Notes: a model not told the origin generated them from the letters alone. Positions 1 through 10,950 are shown, counted from the first letter of the stretch. The stretch is 64,000 nucleotides of DNA from Turritopsis dohrnii (GCA_027922465.2 BQMF02000277.1:372001-436000); one strand, 5' to 3'. Program-made: numbers and translations.

Positions 1-4
1 GTGA

Positions 5-710
5 ATGGTCATATCTCTTATAATTTGCTTGGTGAAAGAGTTGAAAATTATTGATCAGATAAATATGGGAAATCCAAAAAATCGATCTCGAGCTAATAAA
101 CGTAAAAAAGTGTTTTGTGTTGCCAGCAAAAGGTTTGAGGCTTCTGCTGCTACAAACTTACGAACCGAAAAGATCAAGAAAAGAAAGTCTTTGGATGAAT
201 CTACTAATGAGGAGGGAAGTACTGTTGATCCTGAAAATTACAACTTGATTATTAATTTTAGTGTTCTTAAATCTTTTGTTCATTCTTTTTTATGTTGCCC
301 TGAATGTAATTCAAGAAACGTCGAACTTAGTGATGAACTCTCCTTGCGGATGGGATATGCACACAAGCTGAAGTTGAATTGCCACGACTGTCCAAATGAC
401 ATTGAGACTTTTACTTCCCAAGAATGTGAAAAATCTGAAAGCGTACAGGGACGTCGTAAACTTGAAATAAATGTTCGGGCAGTTGTTGCATTTCGTGAAG
501 TTGGGAAAGGTCACGAGGCAATGATAAATGTCAGTCGCTGGTTACTGTTTTGACCACTTGTCATTGAAGCGAGATCAAGAACGGGTTGTCAAGAGCATTA
601 AAAAGACAAATCCAGAAGGAAAACAGAAAAGAAAAACTATCAGGGCTGTCAAAAAAGGTTATATAGACAATGAAAAGGACAAAGACAGTTATGTATCTGG
701 CGGATTTTAA
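5..710 (+). pseudogene. Mutator-like (MULE) transposase, internally deleted remnant
   Basis: Two coding pieces of one transposase-like protein survive in different frames. The first (likely start at the ATG at 65) has a basic N-terminus, two CxxC pairs (CPEC and CHDC) and ends in a GKGH motif; the arrangement resembles the N-terminal part of the Mutator-like transposase domain common in cnidarian and insect genomes. It stops at 553. The second piece, open to the stop at 710, is highly charged (KRDQERV..KRKTIRAVKK) and ends in SGGF, like the C-terminus of the same family. The catalytic middle is missing and the frame changes near 530-575, so an internal deletion joined the ends. Family assignment is from remembered motif patterns and is moderate. 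No terminal inverted repeats were found; the left end may lie outside the window. Confidence 0.55.
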
Positions 711-1330
711 ATATACATTGTTTTTTACATTATTTAATTTTTAAATTGCATTTTTTGCGAAATAGGATTTTCAGCCAATTTCAAGTATTTGAAACATCAT
801 ATTTTCATGAATACTACACTTTTAGACTTGAAATTTTCAGGGAACATTCTTCAAACACATATCTAGCAACTGAGCGTGAAGAATTTTACAACTTTGCATT
901 TGTTTTGAAGTTATTTAGTTTTGTACTTACTTATAAATCTCCGCAAGTGTAGTATTTCACAGTGTCGGCCATTATGAATTTTCGGAGCTATATATGAAAA
1001 TTTTTTTTCGCTCATTCCCTTTCTAATCATGTAATCTATAACTGTACTAAGTTTCAAGATGTTTACATTTGTTGTGTTGAAGAAATGTTGTCACAAGCTT
1101 CTCTTGATTTTGCTGTCAAAAAAGCCTCAAAAATGCTGACTCAGCATGAAAATGAGCTTTTTTTTTAATATAACCATATTATTTACATTTGTATTAACAT
1201 GTAGTATTTAAATTTTGTGTTTAAAATCGAGCTATAGCACTGTACAAAAATTTGGGTTTTTTCTAGGGGAACCACCTTAAGCGGTGAAGTGTCAAGAATT
1301 AGTCATTGTCTGTTGTCTTCGTAAGTTGTA
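711..1330. other. Non-coding AT-rich interval
   Basis: No ORF with recognisable content. It separates the Mutator-like remnant from the 3' end of the integrase gene on the opposite strand. Short T-rich and A-rich runs only. Confidence 0.5.
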
Positions 1331-4165
1331 TTAATTTATTGTTTCTGTTTCGTAAACTCTTGTCATCGTTAAATTACTAATCTTACAAGGCTTTTGTTTC
1401 ACGTAATTTCCTTGTTCATCGGGTGGTAATGAAAAAAAATCTACATCATCGTCATTTTCACCATCAACATCTTCAGGAAGGATCATCCTTTGCCCCGACG
1501 CGAGTGGAATGATTGTTGTGGAAGGTGGCCGACCAAATACAAGTTCATATGGCGTAAATCCAGTTGCACTGTGTTTTTGAGTGTTAATTGCATCTGAATT
1601 TAAAAAAAACGATTCTTCATTGAGGTCGTTCTACATAATGCTGTTCCCAATACCTTCAGGTAACTTTCAACATAAAATATGTTAATGATAATTGATATAA
1701 TCATAGTTTATAGAAAATATGGTTTGGAAAGCGGCATGATAGTCAATCAAATTAGCGGTAAACTTCAAAGAAAATCCTAATGACTCTACTCAATGTTGAA
1801 ATACAATAGATGTGCACTATCAGCTTTTGAATTTCAACGTCATATCTTTTGTCAAGTTACAGACCCTCCTGGGAGATGGTCAGTAAAAACAAAGAATTTC
1901 AAAGGAGTTAATGTAGCGTGATGGTGCACATTTGTAACAAAAACATAGAACAATTGCTTCCAAACCATCTCTTTCTATAAACTTTGATATAATTGATCAC
2001 AACTTTCAATGTATTTACGTTATGTATTTTAGTGTCAATTCTCATAATTATTTTCAAATCAATTACTCAGAAACTCTGCAAAAATAATGTACTTACAACA
2101 GATTTTTGGTAGCCATCGACTCCACTCAATCTTATCATTATTTTTTGAAATCATCGCAGATATTTTACTTTCAACATTATTATGTGCTTGCTCTATCATG
2201 CCTTGACTCTGTGGATGTCTTGGACGACCTTGAACCATCTGAATTTCGCCTGACCAATCACTTACCAAGGTTTCCATAGCCTTATTGACGAATTCTCTAC
2301 CATTATCCGTATGGAATATTTTTGGTGGGCCAAACATTGAAAATAAATTTTCTAAGCAACCCACAACTAGTTTCGACTCTTTTCTCTCAAGCGGATATAA
2401 AAAGTTGTATCTAGTCCAATGATCAATTGCATGGAGTATGAATTTAAAATTTCCATCTGGTAAATGTTGCATATCAATGAGATCAACCTGAAGATATGAT
2501 GCTTACTTACAGCTGATATAATAACCATATTATCAATAAAATATAGATCTTAATATGTTAGATTACCTGTAACCTATTCATAAATCCTTTAGAAATCACT
2601 GGCTTGATGGGTGGAAGGGTTTTCTGATGTTGCTTAAAGGGGAACTAAACTAAAAAAATTACAAGTTCATTTTTTTGCCCTATTTGAAACAGCTTTAAAA
2701 ATGATGAAAGTCAGTTTTTGAATTTTCAAAAAATCTTTTTTCGTTCCCGAGATATTGTCATTTAAAGTTTTTCCTCAAAACTTGATCTCCATGGCAACGT
2801 GACATCACAATGTTCAAGAAGAAATTGCTGACATACAAATATGTAAATAACTCAAGAAATATAAGTGATGCACTGCTTAAATTTTGTATGTATAGTGACA
2901 AACCCGTACAGGTATCAAGTCACTAAAAATAATTGTTGCCATAGTTACCCTGGCTTGTTTCCAGGCCTTTTCTGTTTTTTGCTGACAAAGCTACAAATGG
3001 AGATCTACTCAGGTAAGGGAAACGAAATTTTAGAAAATGGGACAGTTTTCACTGGGCATAAGTTAAAGTGAAATTCATCATAGTAATAGTTTTGGATGAT
3101 GTTATTATAGCTTTGCCAGCAAAAATTGACAGAGAGCTGGAACTGAGTCGGGGTAACAGTGGCAATAAATTTCTTTGCTGTTTTCACAACTGCAGTTATT
3201 TACCACTCTACATGCAATGTTCTAACAATAAATCATTAAAACATTCTGAGTTATTCACATATTTATATGTCAGCAATATCTTCTTGAACGTTGTGATGTC
3301 ACGTTGCCATGGAGATCATGTTTCGGGAAAAAACTTTAAACGGCAATATCTCAAGAACGAAAAAAGATTTTTTGAAAATTCAAAAACTGACTTTCATCAT
3401 TTTTAAAGCTGTTTCAAATAGGGCAAAAAAATGAACTTGTAATTTTTTTAGTTTAGTTCTCCTTTAAGGTGACATGTTTCGCAAAGCTTTATATATTGTT
3501 CAACAGCAGATCTTGGAATGCCCCAATATAAAGACATCACCTGAACAACATGTCTCGTCAATAGTAAGATGGCAATAATTTGTTTTTTCATGACAGTATG
3601 TCACTGTATATACATACTTAAAAGTCAGTAAAAGTCTGTTGAAATCATAGATTATCTTTTGAAAAAATAAAATTATGTTGCAAAGGACTTGCATGGTGTA
3701 AATATACCTTCTCATGTGTTTTACGAATTCCAGAATGAATTAAATTGTTGCAATGGACATCTGTAATAATGTCATAAAATTCATCAGCATAAGCAACACG
3801 TAAGTAGCCATCAGGGATAGAGGTTGCAGTTGTAAATTTCTAAAGTACATTTTCGATTACTTAAAAAAATTCTGGGTCTTTAGTAATACAGTCTTTTGGA
3901 AAATTTATTAACTTACAGATGGCCCTGGTGCTATAAGAATATCTTTTAAGTTTATTTCTTGGAAGTCAATTAATCGAAACTTTTTTTCCTTAACAAAAAA
4001 CTTGAATTGGCGAGCTTCAGTACCAGTATCAGTAAATGCAGTCTTTTGCTTAAGATAACTTATGATTTTCTTTCCAAATTCTCTACTTATTATACCACTT
4101 GTTGACCTTTTCCCTGGTTGGGTAAATTTTGACATGTAAGCTTCAAATTTATCTTTGGAAGTCAT
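1331..4165 (-). CDS. KRBA2/Ginger-like integrase-domain protein, exon 3 split by a transposon
   Basis: Five exons join in phase: complement of 1331-1593, 2097-2487, 2567-3540, 3708-3839 and 3917-4165 (ATG at 4165). Without the 830-bp insertion in exon 3 (see 2638-3463) the product would be 392 residues. Visible in order: a short N-terminal region, a zinc-binding integrase N-domain with two His in exon 4 and CETC in exon 3, then a DDE integrase core with D in AIDHWTRY, D in HTDNGREF and E in the QSQGMIE motif 38 residues later. The last exon has the TGFTPYELVFG motif typical of retroelement-type integrases. The domain order resembles KRAB-A-domain-containing protein 2-like genes, which derive from Ginger/GIN integrases; that name is inferred. 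The C-terminus seems short for the family. Splice sites are canonical (for example acttac at 2091-2096 and gattac at 2561-2566 on the plus strand). As sequenced, this allele cannot make the full protein unless the insert is removed. Confidence 0.72.
2638..3463. mobile_element. TTAA-flanked inverted-repeat element (piggyBac-type MITE) inside the integrase exon
   Basis: 826 bp flanked by TTAA at 2634-2637 and 3464-3467. The ends are near-perfect inverted repeats: AGGGGAACTAAAC at the left and AGGAGAACTAAAC read inward from the right. Similarity continues for about 220 bp on each side (the left arm resembles the reverse complement of the right, with scattered substitutions). The interior has no transposase; the short ORFs there look incidental. 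The TTAA target duplication and excision restoring the frame suggest piggyBac-type mobilisation. The terminal bases are not the canonical piggyBac CCC, so superfamily assignment is tentative. Removing the element plus one TTAA restores an open frame across the integrase exon, showing insertion into pre-existing coding sequence. Confidence 0.8.
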
Positions 4166-4309
4166 GATGTTGAGGATGAAGTGAAGGAGGATAAACTAAC
4201 TATGAAAACAACATAAAAGGCATTAATTTAACATATTATCTTATAAATACCCATATTGACTAGTAAGCCAGGAAACAACATAAATAAATCAAACTCAAAA
4301 GAAGCCTAA

Positions 4310-4395
4310 CATCTGCATCTGGTGCTCTAAACATTGAGCTACTGCTTGTTGAAGCAGGTTGGACTTGAACCAACAACCGCCAGAATATTAACAAG
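4310..4395 (-). repeat. tRNA-like (SINE-like) fragment with B box before A box
   Basis: Read on the minus strand, GGTTCAAGTCC matches a pol III B box. About 20 bases later AGTAGCTCAATG resembles an A box. That order is opposite to a tRNA gene, so this looks like the junction of two head-to-tail tRNA-derived units or a SINE remnant. No complete cloverleaf was found. Confidence 0.3.
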
Positions 4396-5032
4396 AAAAT
4401 TTAGCATCTCCAAGTAAAAAGTGAATAATTACCTACTACTGAATCAAATAACTTTTATCTGAGCACGCTTCAGCAGAGTATACACCACACGTGAGCGTTT
4501 ACAAACAGGACGGCTTGTTGATAAGATGGCCATGCGTTTACAATCCGGCCGACCGGTTTATAAACGGGTCGCGTTTGCAATCTGGACGCAACAGTACTGT
4601 AAGTGGGAAAGACAGAATGTTTTTTCGTATCTCTTTCCTAATTTATTATTGTATTATACTATGTTATTTAGGAAGATCGTATGCTAAAATTGCTTAGATA
4701 TGTTTCGTGTTACTTTTGTGTTGTTTTAGTGAAGTGAACGACAAGGATTTTGAAGCACAGCTTGAAATCTGAAATTTTGCCAACCATACATTTTATTTTT
4801 GTATATAATATGTTTTAGCTCTAAATATTTCATTCAATAAACTTTGTTCAACGCACTAATTTTTGGCAAAGATTTCAATTGGATTTCTGTGTATGCAAGA
4901 AAGCTATATTACAAATTGTCTTTCTTCGTGTTTTTCTATTTTAACTGTCCACCTCGCGCCAAACCTAATCATACTAACTAGTGTTTGATCATGATCAGTA
5001 AAAGCTTTTTACATTTTCTTGTTGTTTTTTTT
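4396..5032. other. Non-coding interval
   Basis: No supported gene. Around 4490-4600 there is a GC-richer patch with loosely repeated cgtttacaa/ccgg blocks; the remainder is AT-rich. Confidence 0.4.
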
Positions 5033-5475
5033 TATAAACATTGGCTACTTTTTGTTTTGAATCAAAGTTTAAAACGCAGATTTCTAATGGATTTTTTGCT
5101 TTGATTTTTTTTTAAAAAAAGTTTGTTTTTTTTCTTTTGGCTCTTACAGAATTTCTTTAACAAATCTTGTTTTGATTATAAAATACGTATCCATGGTTTC
5201 AGTTCACACATTTCTTTTGTTTGTAGCAAATACTTTCTGATATTACTTGTTAAGCCTTTATTACACTTTTTGAAAGGTATATTAGCATCAATAAAAAAAA
5301 AGTTATCCTAAAGAAAGTTTAACTCAATTACAACGTAAGCGAAAAACCGTAAAGACCATCCGTCAAGGAGTTTTCAAATCTGATCTCCCATTTCGAAATG
5401 ATCATGCTCGCAATTCTTGTTTTTATTGTGTTTAGTTTATACAATGTTTATACAATGTTTATACAATGTTAACAA
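5033..5475 (+). repeat. Left part of a ~600-bp dispersed repeat, split by the LINE
   Basis: This stretch matches the reverse complement of about 51.91-52.32 kb almost base for base (a few substitutions and one small indel). The rest of the repeat resumes at 10987, after the LINE poly(A). Just before the junction the 11-bp unit tttatacaatg occurs three times, against once in the intact copy. No terminal inverted repeats and no convincing ORF; repeat class unknown. Confidence 0.8.
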
Positions 5476-5653
5476 CGGCTTCACCTAACGGACGTAAACA
5501 AACTGACGTTAAAGTAAAAAAGCTTAGTTTTCGCTTCACATACTTGAATAAATCGCTGCTTTGCACACAAAAAGTACTCAAAAAGTTGCTCGAAGGTGAG
5601 GTGCACATATTGTGAAATTCTGGCATCAATTCGTCCAACGGTTCCAGAGAAAA

Positions 5654-8600
5654 ATGAGAAAAACGTCAGAAAACAGACCATCCTTGAGATTGACGCTACT
5701 CTCTACAATCTTCCTCACGCAACTTCTAATCCGTAAGTGTCAGTTTATCACTTCAAATGGTATCGAATCTCACGAAACCACTTACGGGAGCATCCGAGAA
5801 ACATTTACCGTAACTTCATTATGGGCTCAAGGTACGAAACTGCAAACGAGAAAGTTAAGCAATAAACACTTACTTCATCTACTCCTCTACCTCTCTGCCG
5901 ATATTGAACCAAACCCAGGCCCTTCACCCTGTCAATACTGCTTCAAAACTGTTCGTTGCAATCAAAAGAGACTCCGGTGTACTTCCTGCATGAACATCTG
6001 TCACGCTTCATGTACAACAGTCAACCGCAAACCGCTACCATCCAGAGAGGAAACACCCTGGATCTGTTCAAAATGCACGCATTCAGAACTACCCTTCCAA
6101 AACATATCCACTGATCAGAATCCACCTGTTGAAGTAGAACCTACTGCAGACTGGAAAGTTTCAAGCGAACACATCAAAGCTCTTCGTGATAATCGAAATC
6201 ACACATCAATAGCCACCATCAACACACAAAGTCTTCTTTCATCTCTCACCGAATTCAAACAAATGATTGAAGACTACAATTTCGATATCGTCTGCGTAAC
6301 AGAAACATGGCTCCAGAACAAAACTCAAGAAAAATATGTTCAAATCCCAGACTATGTATTCAAAGGTAACCATCGAGGAAGTAAGGGTGGAGGTGTAGGA
6401 ATATACTTAAAAGAATCAATAACCTTTAAAGAACGAACTGATATTCCGAAAATTGATCCTTCCATCGAACAATTCTGGGTTGAAGTCAACGGTAAGAACA
6501 AAAACTCTCACTATCTCGTCGGATGCATATACCAACCAAGCTCCAAAGAAGGCGAGAAAAGAGAATGGTGTGACAAATTCGAACATCTCCTGAGTCAAGT
6601 TTACGCAAAATGGCACGGTCCAATCGTCATTTGTGGTGACTTTAATATCGACCTTCTCACTAAATTGGTCAGTCAAGAAACATATATGAACATTTTGAAT
6701 ACGTTTGACTTATCGCAGCATGTTACAAAGCCAACAAGAAAAGATAAGACCTTAATCGACCATATCTCGACGAACCTACCTGAGAAAATCATCCACCAGA
6801 ACGTCATCAAAACCGACGAAATAAGTGATCATGACCTCGGTTACGTCATTATAAACATTCGCAAACAGCGGTTCGAACCAAGATACAAAGTCATTCGAGA
6901 TGAAAAACGTTTTTCGCTAAATGACTACATTACTGACTTTTCGCAACTACCGTTTAACATCGTTTACGCAGTAGACGATCCGAACGACAAAGTATCAATG
7001 CTAAACCATCTGATTACTGAATGTTTATCACGACACGCTCCATTGAAACGTACCAGATTCACAAGACCTCCTGCTCCCTGGATGCAAGACCCTATAATCA
7101 ACAACTCCAAAAATGCTCTCGAAGAGATACGAAAAACCAAATCTAGAGACAACAGTGAATACGTTAAGCTCCGAAACAACCACAAAAAACTTATCAGAAA
7201 AGCCAAGTCAAAATTCATTCTAAAATCGTTATCATCGAGTAATCCTAAGGAAGTATGGAAAACTATCCACAGGATTCTCAAACCACCAACCGCTAGAATA
7301 AAGTTTGATCCTGATAAACTGAATGATCACTATACCACACTCGCATCTCGTCTTTGCGAGAAAGAAAACGTTCCCTTGAATCCCAAACAGCTCATATCTG
7401 CACTACCACTTGATACCGAACAGTTACTACAAATGCACGAAACAACCTATGAAGAGGTAAACAAGATCATTCGAAATCTTCGGAGTGACTGCTCGAGCGG
7501 CCATGATAACATCCCTGTCAAATTCCTGAAGCCAGTCCATGACTACATCACGTCCCCACTTGTTCACATCATAAACAGTTGCATCACCACAAGATCATTC
7601 CCTGATCTATGGAAACTGGCACGCGTCTGTCCAATTCCAAAAGTTGCGAATCCAACAGTGGCAAAAGACTTCCGTCCAGTCTCCATCTTACCAATCCTAT
7701 CAAAAATCTTCGAGAGAGTAATCTTGAACCAAATACTAACCTTCGTCGAATCCAAAGTATACAACACAACACAATCAGGATTCCGAAAGGGACATTCCAC
7801 CACCACTCTTCTCTTGAAACTGCGTGACGATACTGTAAAAGCAATGAACAAAAATGACATAACCATCGCAGTAATGATCGATTATTCCAAAGCGTTCGAT
7901 ACCATCGACCATTCAATATTGGTACGCAAACTGAGCCGATTAGGATTTGGGCAATCAATTATTTCACTTATCGTCAGTTATCTGTCGAACAGAAAACAAT
8001 ATGTACAGGTCGACGACCGAAAATCCCAAACCAAAAATATTTTCTTCGGAGTGCCGCAAGGAAGTATCCTTGGCCCGATTTTATTCAACATATACGTTGC
8101 CGACCTACCAAATGAAATCCAAACACCCTCCATCCAATATGCCGATGATACGACCCTCTGCAAATCATGTCCCAAACAAAACCTTTTCGAATCCATCAAG
8201 GCAATTGAACTAGACCTAACATCACTATGCAACTGGTCGAGAGATAATGGTCTGATTTTCAACAGCGACAAATTACAAATGATGGTTATTCGAAAACCCA
8301 GATCACTGCCATCAGATCGATCCTACCTCCTACGTTCAGAAGGCCGATCAGTAAGACAAGAACTGTATGTCAAGATACTCGGTATCCAAATGGACGAAAA
8401 CCTCTCCTGGTTACCTCAAGTGAATTATGCAACAAAGTCAGCTTACGCAAATTTACAAACGATAAAAAGGTTCAAGAGATTCACCCCGTATAGAGTTCGG
8501 AAAACACTCGCGGAATCTCTTGTCCTCTCCAAACTGAGTTATTGCAATACCGTGTACGCTCAAATTCCGCAATACTTGAAAAAGCGCATCCAACGTGTAC

Positions 8601-8974
8601 AGTCGTGTGCAGCCGGGTACGTTCTCCGTCGCTACTGCACCCTGAAAGATGTGACAAGTTTGGGTTGGCTTCTTGTTGAGCAACGTTGTGAATTGGACCT
8701 CTCGATCGCAGGTTTCAAAGCTTTAAACGATGAAAAGTGGCCGGACTACTTGTCTATGAAAAAGCTCAAGTTCAAAAGGACTCTCCGATCTATTGATAAT
8801 GGAATAATGATTGAACCTGGTGAAAATGGCACTTTCAACAACCAAGTGTCTAAAGTTTTTAATGATTTGCCAAAAAATATACGTAACCTAGATTCAATTT
8901 CAACATTTTACAGTCAAACGAAAAAATATTTTTTAGATAAATCAATCGCCATTGCCTTAGCAAGGGAAGGCTAG
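5654..8974 (+). CDS. LINE polyprotein: signal-like leader, 2A motif, PHD finger, APE endonuclease, reverse transcriptase
   Basis: 1106 residues from the ATG at 5654. The frame opens after a TGA at 5597, and the GTG at 5612 is the only earlier start-like codon. Residues 1-28 have a basic then hydrophobic stretch (LTLLSTIFLTQLLI) like a signal peptide. Residues 83-90 read DIEPNPGP, matching the 2A skipping consensus, preceded by the usual leucine-rich run. A C4HC3 PHD-type finger follows (about 93-141). The APE endonuclease (about 186-403) has the Asn of the INTQSL motif, TETWL, YQPS, GDFNID and SDHD. The reverse transcriptase (about 605-875) has IDYSKAFD, GVPQGSILGP and YADD at 829-832. The C-terminus carries the NDLPKNIRNL block common in CR1/L2-type elements. 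No frameshift or stop is present and the catalytic motifs are intact, so the ORF could be functional. Minus-strand ORFs across it are shadows. Confidence 0.9.
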   Translation: MRKTSENRPSLRLTLLSTIFLTQLLIRKCQFITSNGIESHETTYGSIRETFTVTSLWAQGTKLQTRKLSNKHLLHLLLYLSADIEPNPGPSPCQYCFKTVRCNQKRLRCTSCMNICHASCTTVNRKPLPSREETPWICSKCTHSELPFQNISTDQNPPVEVEPTADWKVSSEHIKALRDNRNHTSIATINTQSLLSSLTEFKQMIEDYNFDIVCVTETWLQNKTQEKYVQIPDYVFKGNHRGSKGGGVGIYLKESITFKERTDIPKIDPSIEQFWVEVNGKNKNSHYLVGCIYQPSSKEGEKREWCDKFEHLLSQVYAKWHGPIVICGDFNIDLLTKLVSQETYMNILNTFDLSQHVTKPTRKDKTLIDHISTNLPEKIIHQNVIKTDEISDHDLGYVIINIRKQRFEPRYKVIRDEKRFSLNDYITDFSQLPFNIVYAVDDPNDKVSMLNHLITECLSRHAPLKRTRFTRPPAPWMQDPIINNSKNALEEIRKTKSRDNSEYVKLRNNHKKLIRKAKSKFILKSLSSSNPKEVWKTIHRILKPPTARIKFDPDKLNDHYTTLASRLCEKENVPLNPKQLISALPLDTEQLLQMHETTYEEVNKIIRNLRSDCSSGHDNIPVKFLKPVHDYITSPLVHIINSCITTRSFPDLWKLARVCPIPKVANPTVAKDFRPVSILPILSKIFERVILNQILTFVESKVYNTTQSGFRKGHSTTTLLLKLRDDTVKAMNKNDITIAVMIDYSKAFDTIDHSILVRKLSRLGFGQSIISLIVSYLSNRKQYVQVDDRKSQTKNIFFGVPQGSILGPILFNIYVADLPNEIQTPSIQYADDTTLCKSCPKQNLFESIKAIELDLTSLCNWSRDNGLIFNSDKLQMMVIRKPRSLPSDRSYLLRSEGRSVRQELYVKILGIQMDENLSWLPQVNYATKSAYANLQTIKRFKRFTPYRVRKTLAESLVLSKLSYCNTVYAQIPQYLKKRIQRVQSCAAGYVLRRYCTLKDVTSLGWLLVEQRCELDLSIAGFKALNDEKWPDYLSMKKLKFKRTLRSIDNGIMIEPGENGTFNNQVSKVFNDLPKNIRNLDSISTFYSQTKKYFLDKSIAIALAREG
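5900..5923 (+). other. 2A-type ribosome-skipping motif in the LINE ORF
   Basis: The codons encode DIEPNPGP, which fits the D(V/I)ExNPG-P consensus exactly. The upstream context HLLHLLLYLSA is leucine-rich, as in active 2A sequences. Skipping between the last Gly and Pro would release an 89-residue leader and start the main protein at the Pro before the PHD finger. 2A-like sequences in CR1-type elements of sea urchins and other invertebrates are known; activity here is inferred. Confidence 0.85.
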
Positions 8975-9177
8975 GTTCTCCGATTGTATAAGCATTTCCT
9001 TATCAATTTCTGCTAAACCAACTCTATCAAGCGCGGCTCCGAGTTTCCATATTTTTCAACCTTCACCAAGTTACCAAGATTTTCTTATTTCCAAATCTCG
9101 TTTAGACATATCGAACCATACGATAATCTCTGAGCCTCCATAGTGAGCCTTCCTATGCTTGGGTTTTATATTATAGA

Positions 9178-9191
9178 ATTTTTTTTTTTTT

Positions 9192-9222
<31 letters not shown>
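9178..9222. repeat. T-tract followed by (AT)n microsatellite
   Basis: A run of about 20 T is followed by about 12 AT dinucleotides in the LINE 3' region. It may mark the end of a minus-strand nested retroinsert (poly(A) read from the other strand) or be replication slippage. Confidence 0.8.
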
Positions 9223-10941
9223 GTTATCACATTTCTTAAAAAAAAACAAGAAACAACTAAGTTGTTAAAAGATTTCCGTAACTTAAGCATGACATGCTTG
9301 TAATTTTAATTTGATAAAAGATGTTGTTGTGATTACTTTTCATTGTCAAAAATCAACTTTTTTCTAAGGGATTATACACTTCATTATGTATGTATGCTGC
9401 TTTCTCTCTCTTTCCATATAAAAGTCCTGTTAAGTACAATAACAAATTTGCAGAGTGAAAATAAATATATACAATGTAAAATTGCTTAATTTATATACAT
9501 AAAAATTAAAAAAATAAAAATCGTCAAGAACTATTCAATAAGTCGACAGAAGTAAAATTTCAAATTCACTGGGCAATTACGTAATAACTTTTTGATCCTT
9601 ATGTTCTTCCGTGGTCTAAAATACAGAGCAGTTTTCACACAGCCACAGAGATTTGCTTTATTTGCAACAAACAGAATAAGGCAGGATAGGTGTGACCTTT
9701 ACTCTGTTGGCTTTCCTTAATATACTGCATCGTGATTGTTCATTTTGCTTTTAAATGACTTATTCAGCCATGGGCAAGGACGTCACTTAATTTTCTTTTC
9801 TATTACCAGGGCATAGTTATTAAAAATGATCTCATGAATTTGGTATGGTCTTGTTAATGTTTATTGTTTTGTAGACTGTAAACCAATCGACATCTCGTAA
9901 CTGCTTCAAAGTGTATCAATTTACTGTTTTTAAATAATGTCTGGATCATCATAGGTACTGACACAAACTCTCTTCAAGATTACATCGTTTCTTTTTTCTT
10001 TTATTTTGTTGTCAGCCAAGCAATACATGCAGCATGTAAGAAGACTAGGATGGGAATTCTCTTTTGTGAAAATATCTTAATCCATGATATTTTCATTCAA
10101 TATCTTGTCTTCCCAATTTATTTGTTTCATATGTCAATGTATACAATTCATAACCATCGATTAAATACAAATCTTGAGATTCGGCATCAGATAAATGAGT
10201 CTTCATACACAGTATAATATCAATGTTATGATATTCCTTCTCTTGTTATTATTATCAACAACCTGTATATAAAATTCTCAAAATTCGACTGTAAATCACG
10301 TATATTTTGTTATACAAACGATAGTCCTGTCTCTTTACAAGTCACATGCAGTTCTTTAATTATGAAATGATCTGTACGTAAACTTTTCCAACATTTCCAG
10401 ATAAAAGTACCAAGCACAAAACACAAGCACGACCTTCCACGCGCCACCATATTGTTTTTACATGCTTTCGGTTCAGCTTTAGCCTGTCAACATTTTACAT
10501 TATCATCACAGCGGAGATATGAAAATCACAGGCTAGAGCATTACCCTGATAGATAGATAGATAGAGAAATAGATACGCCGCCGAAATGAATAAGATTATC
10601 CATTCCATGGAAATCTTAAAAAGGAAAAAAAAAAATCCTTATTATGCAATAAGTGCTGGCTGCTACGGTTTCAATGAGCTGTTTATTTCAACACAGCCAA
10701 CGTTTTATCTCTAACGAAGTCTTTCAGAGTTGAAGGAGACCTTCCGCCGATATACAACTATAGCCTATGCCTTTCCTCTATTTAATCTATCAACGACCAT
10801 TTAACAAAACCAAAATCTACAACTCTTATTGAAACCTAGATCTCCATGCTTCTTGTATCATTTTTGTTCTACACTTTTTATTATTATTGTTGTTACTATT
10901 ATGTTATTATAGGGATAAGAACCATTGTATAATGGAACCCG

Positions 10942-10947
10942 AATAAA
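10942..10947 (+). terminator. Polyadenylation signal of the LINE
   Basis: AATAAA four bases before the 35-base A tail. The spacing is short for a usual signal but typical of LINE 3' ends. Confidence 0.7.
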
Positions 10948-10950
10948 TGT

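Noticed and set aside
5612..5653. GTG start for the LINE ORF giving 14 more residues
   Set aside because: Non-ATG initiation is unlikely in an animal; the ATG at 5654 directly precedes a signal-like leader.
6416..8683. Several minus-strand and alternate-frame ORFs of 70-125 codons
   Set aside because: They lie wholly inside the LINE ORF, show no domain, and arise because the LINE coding strand is less AT-rich.
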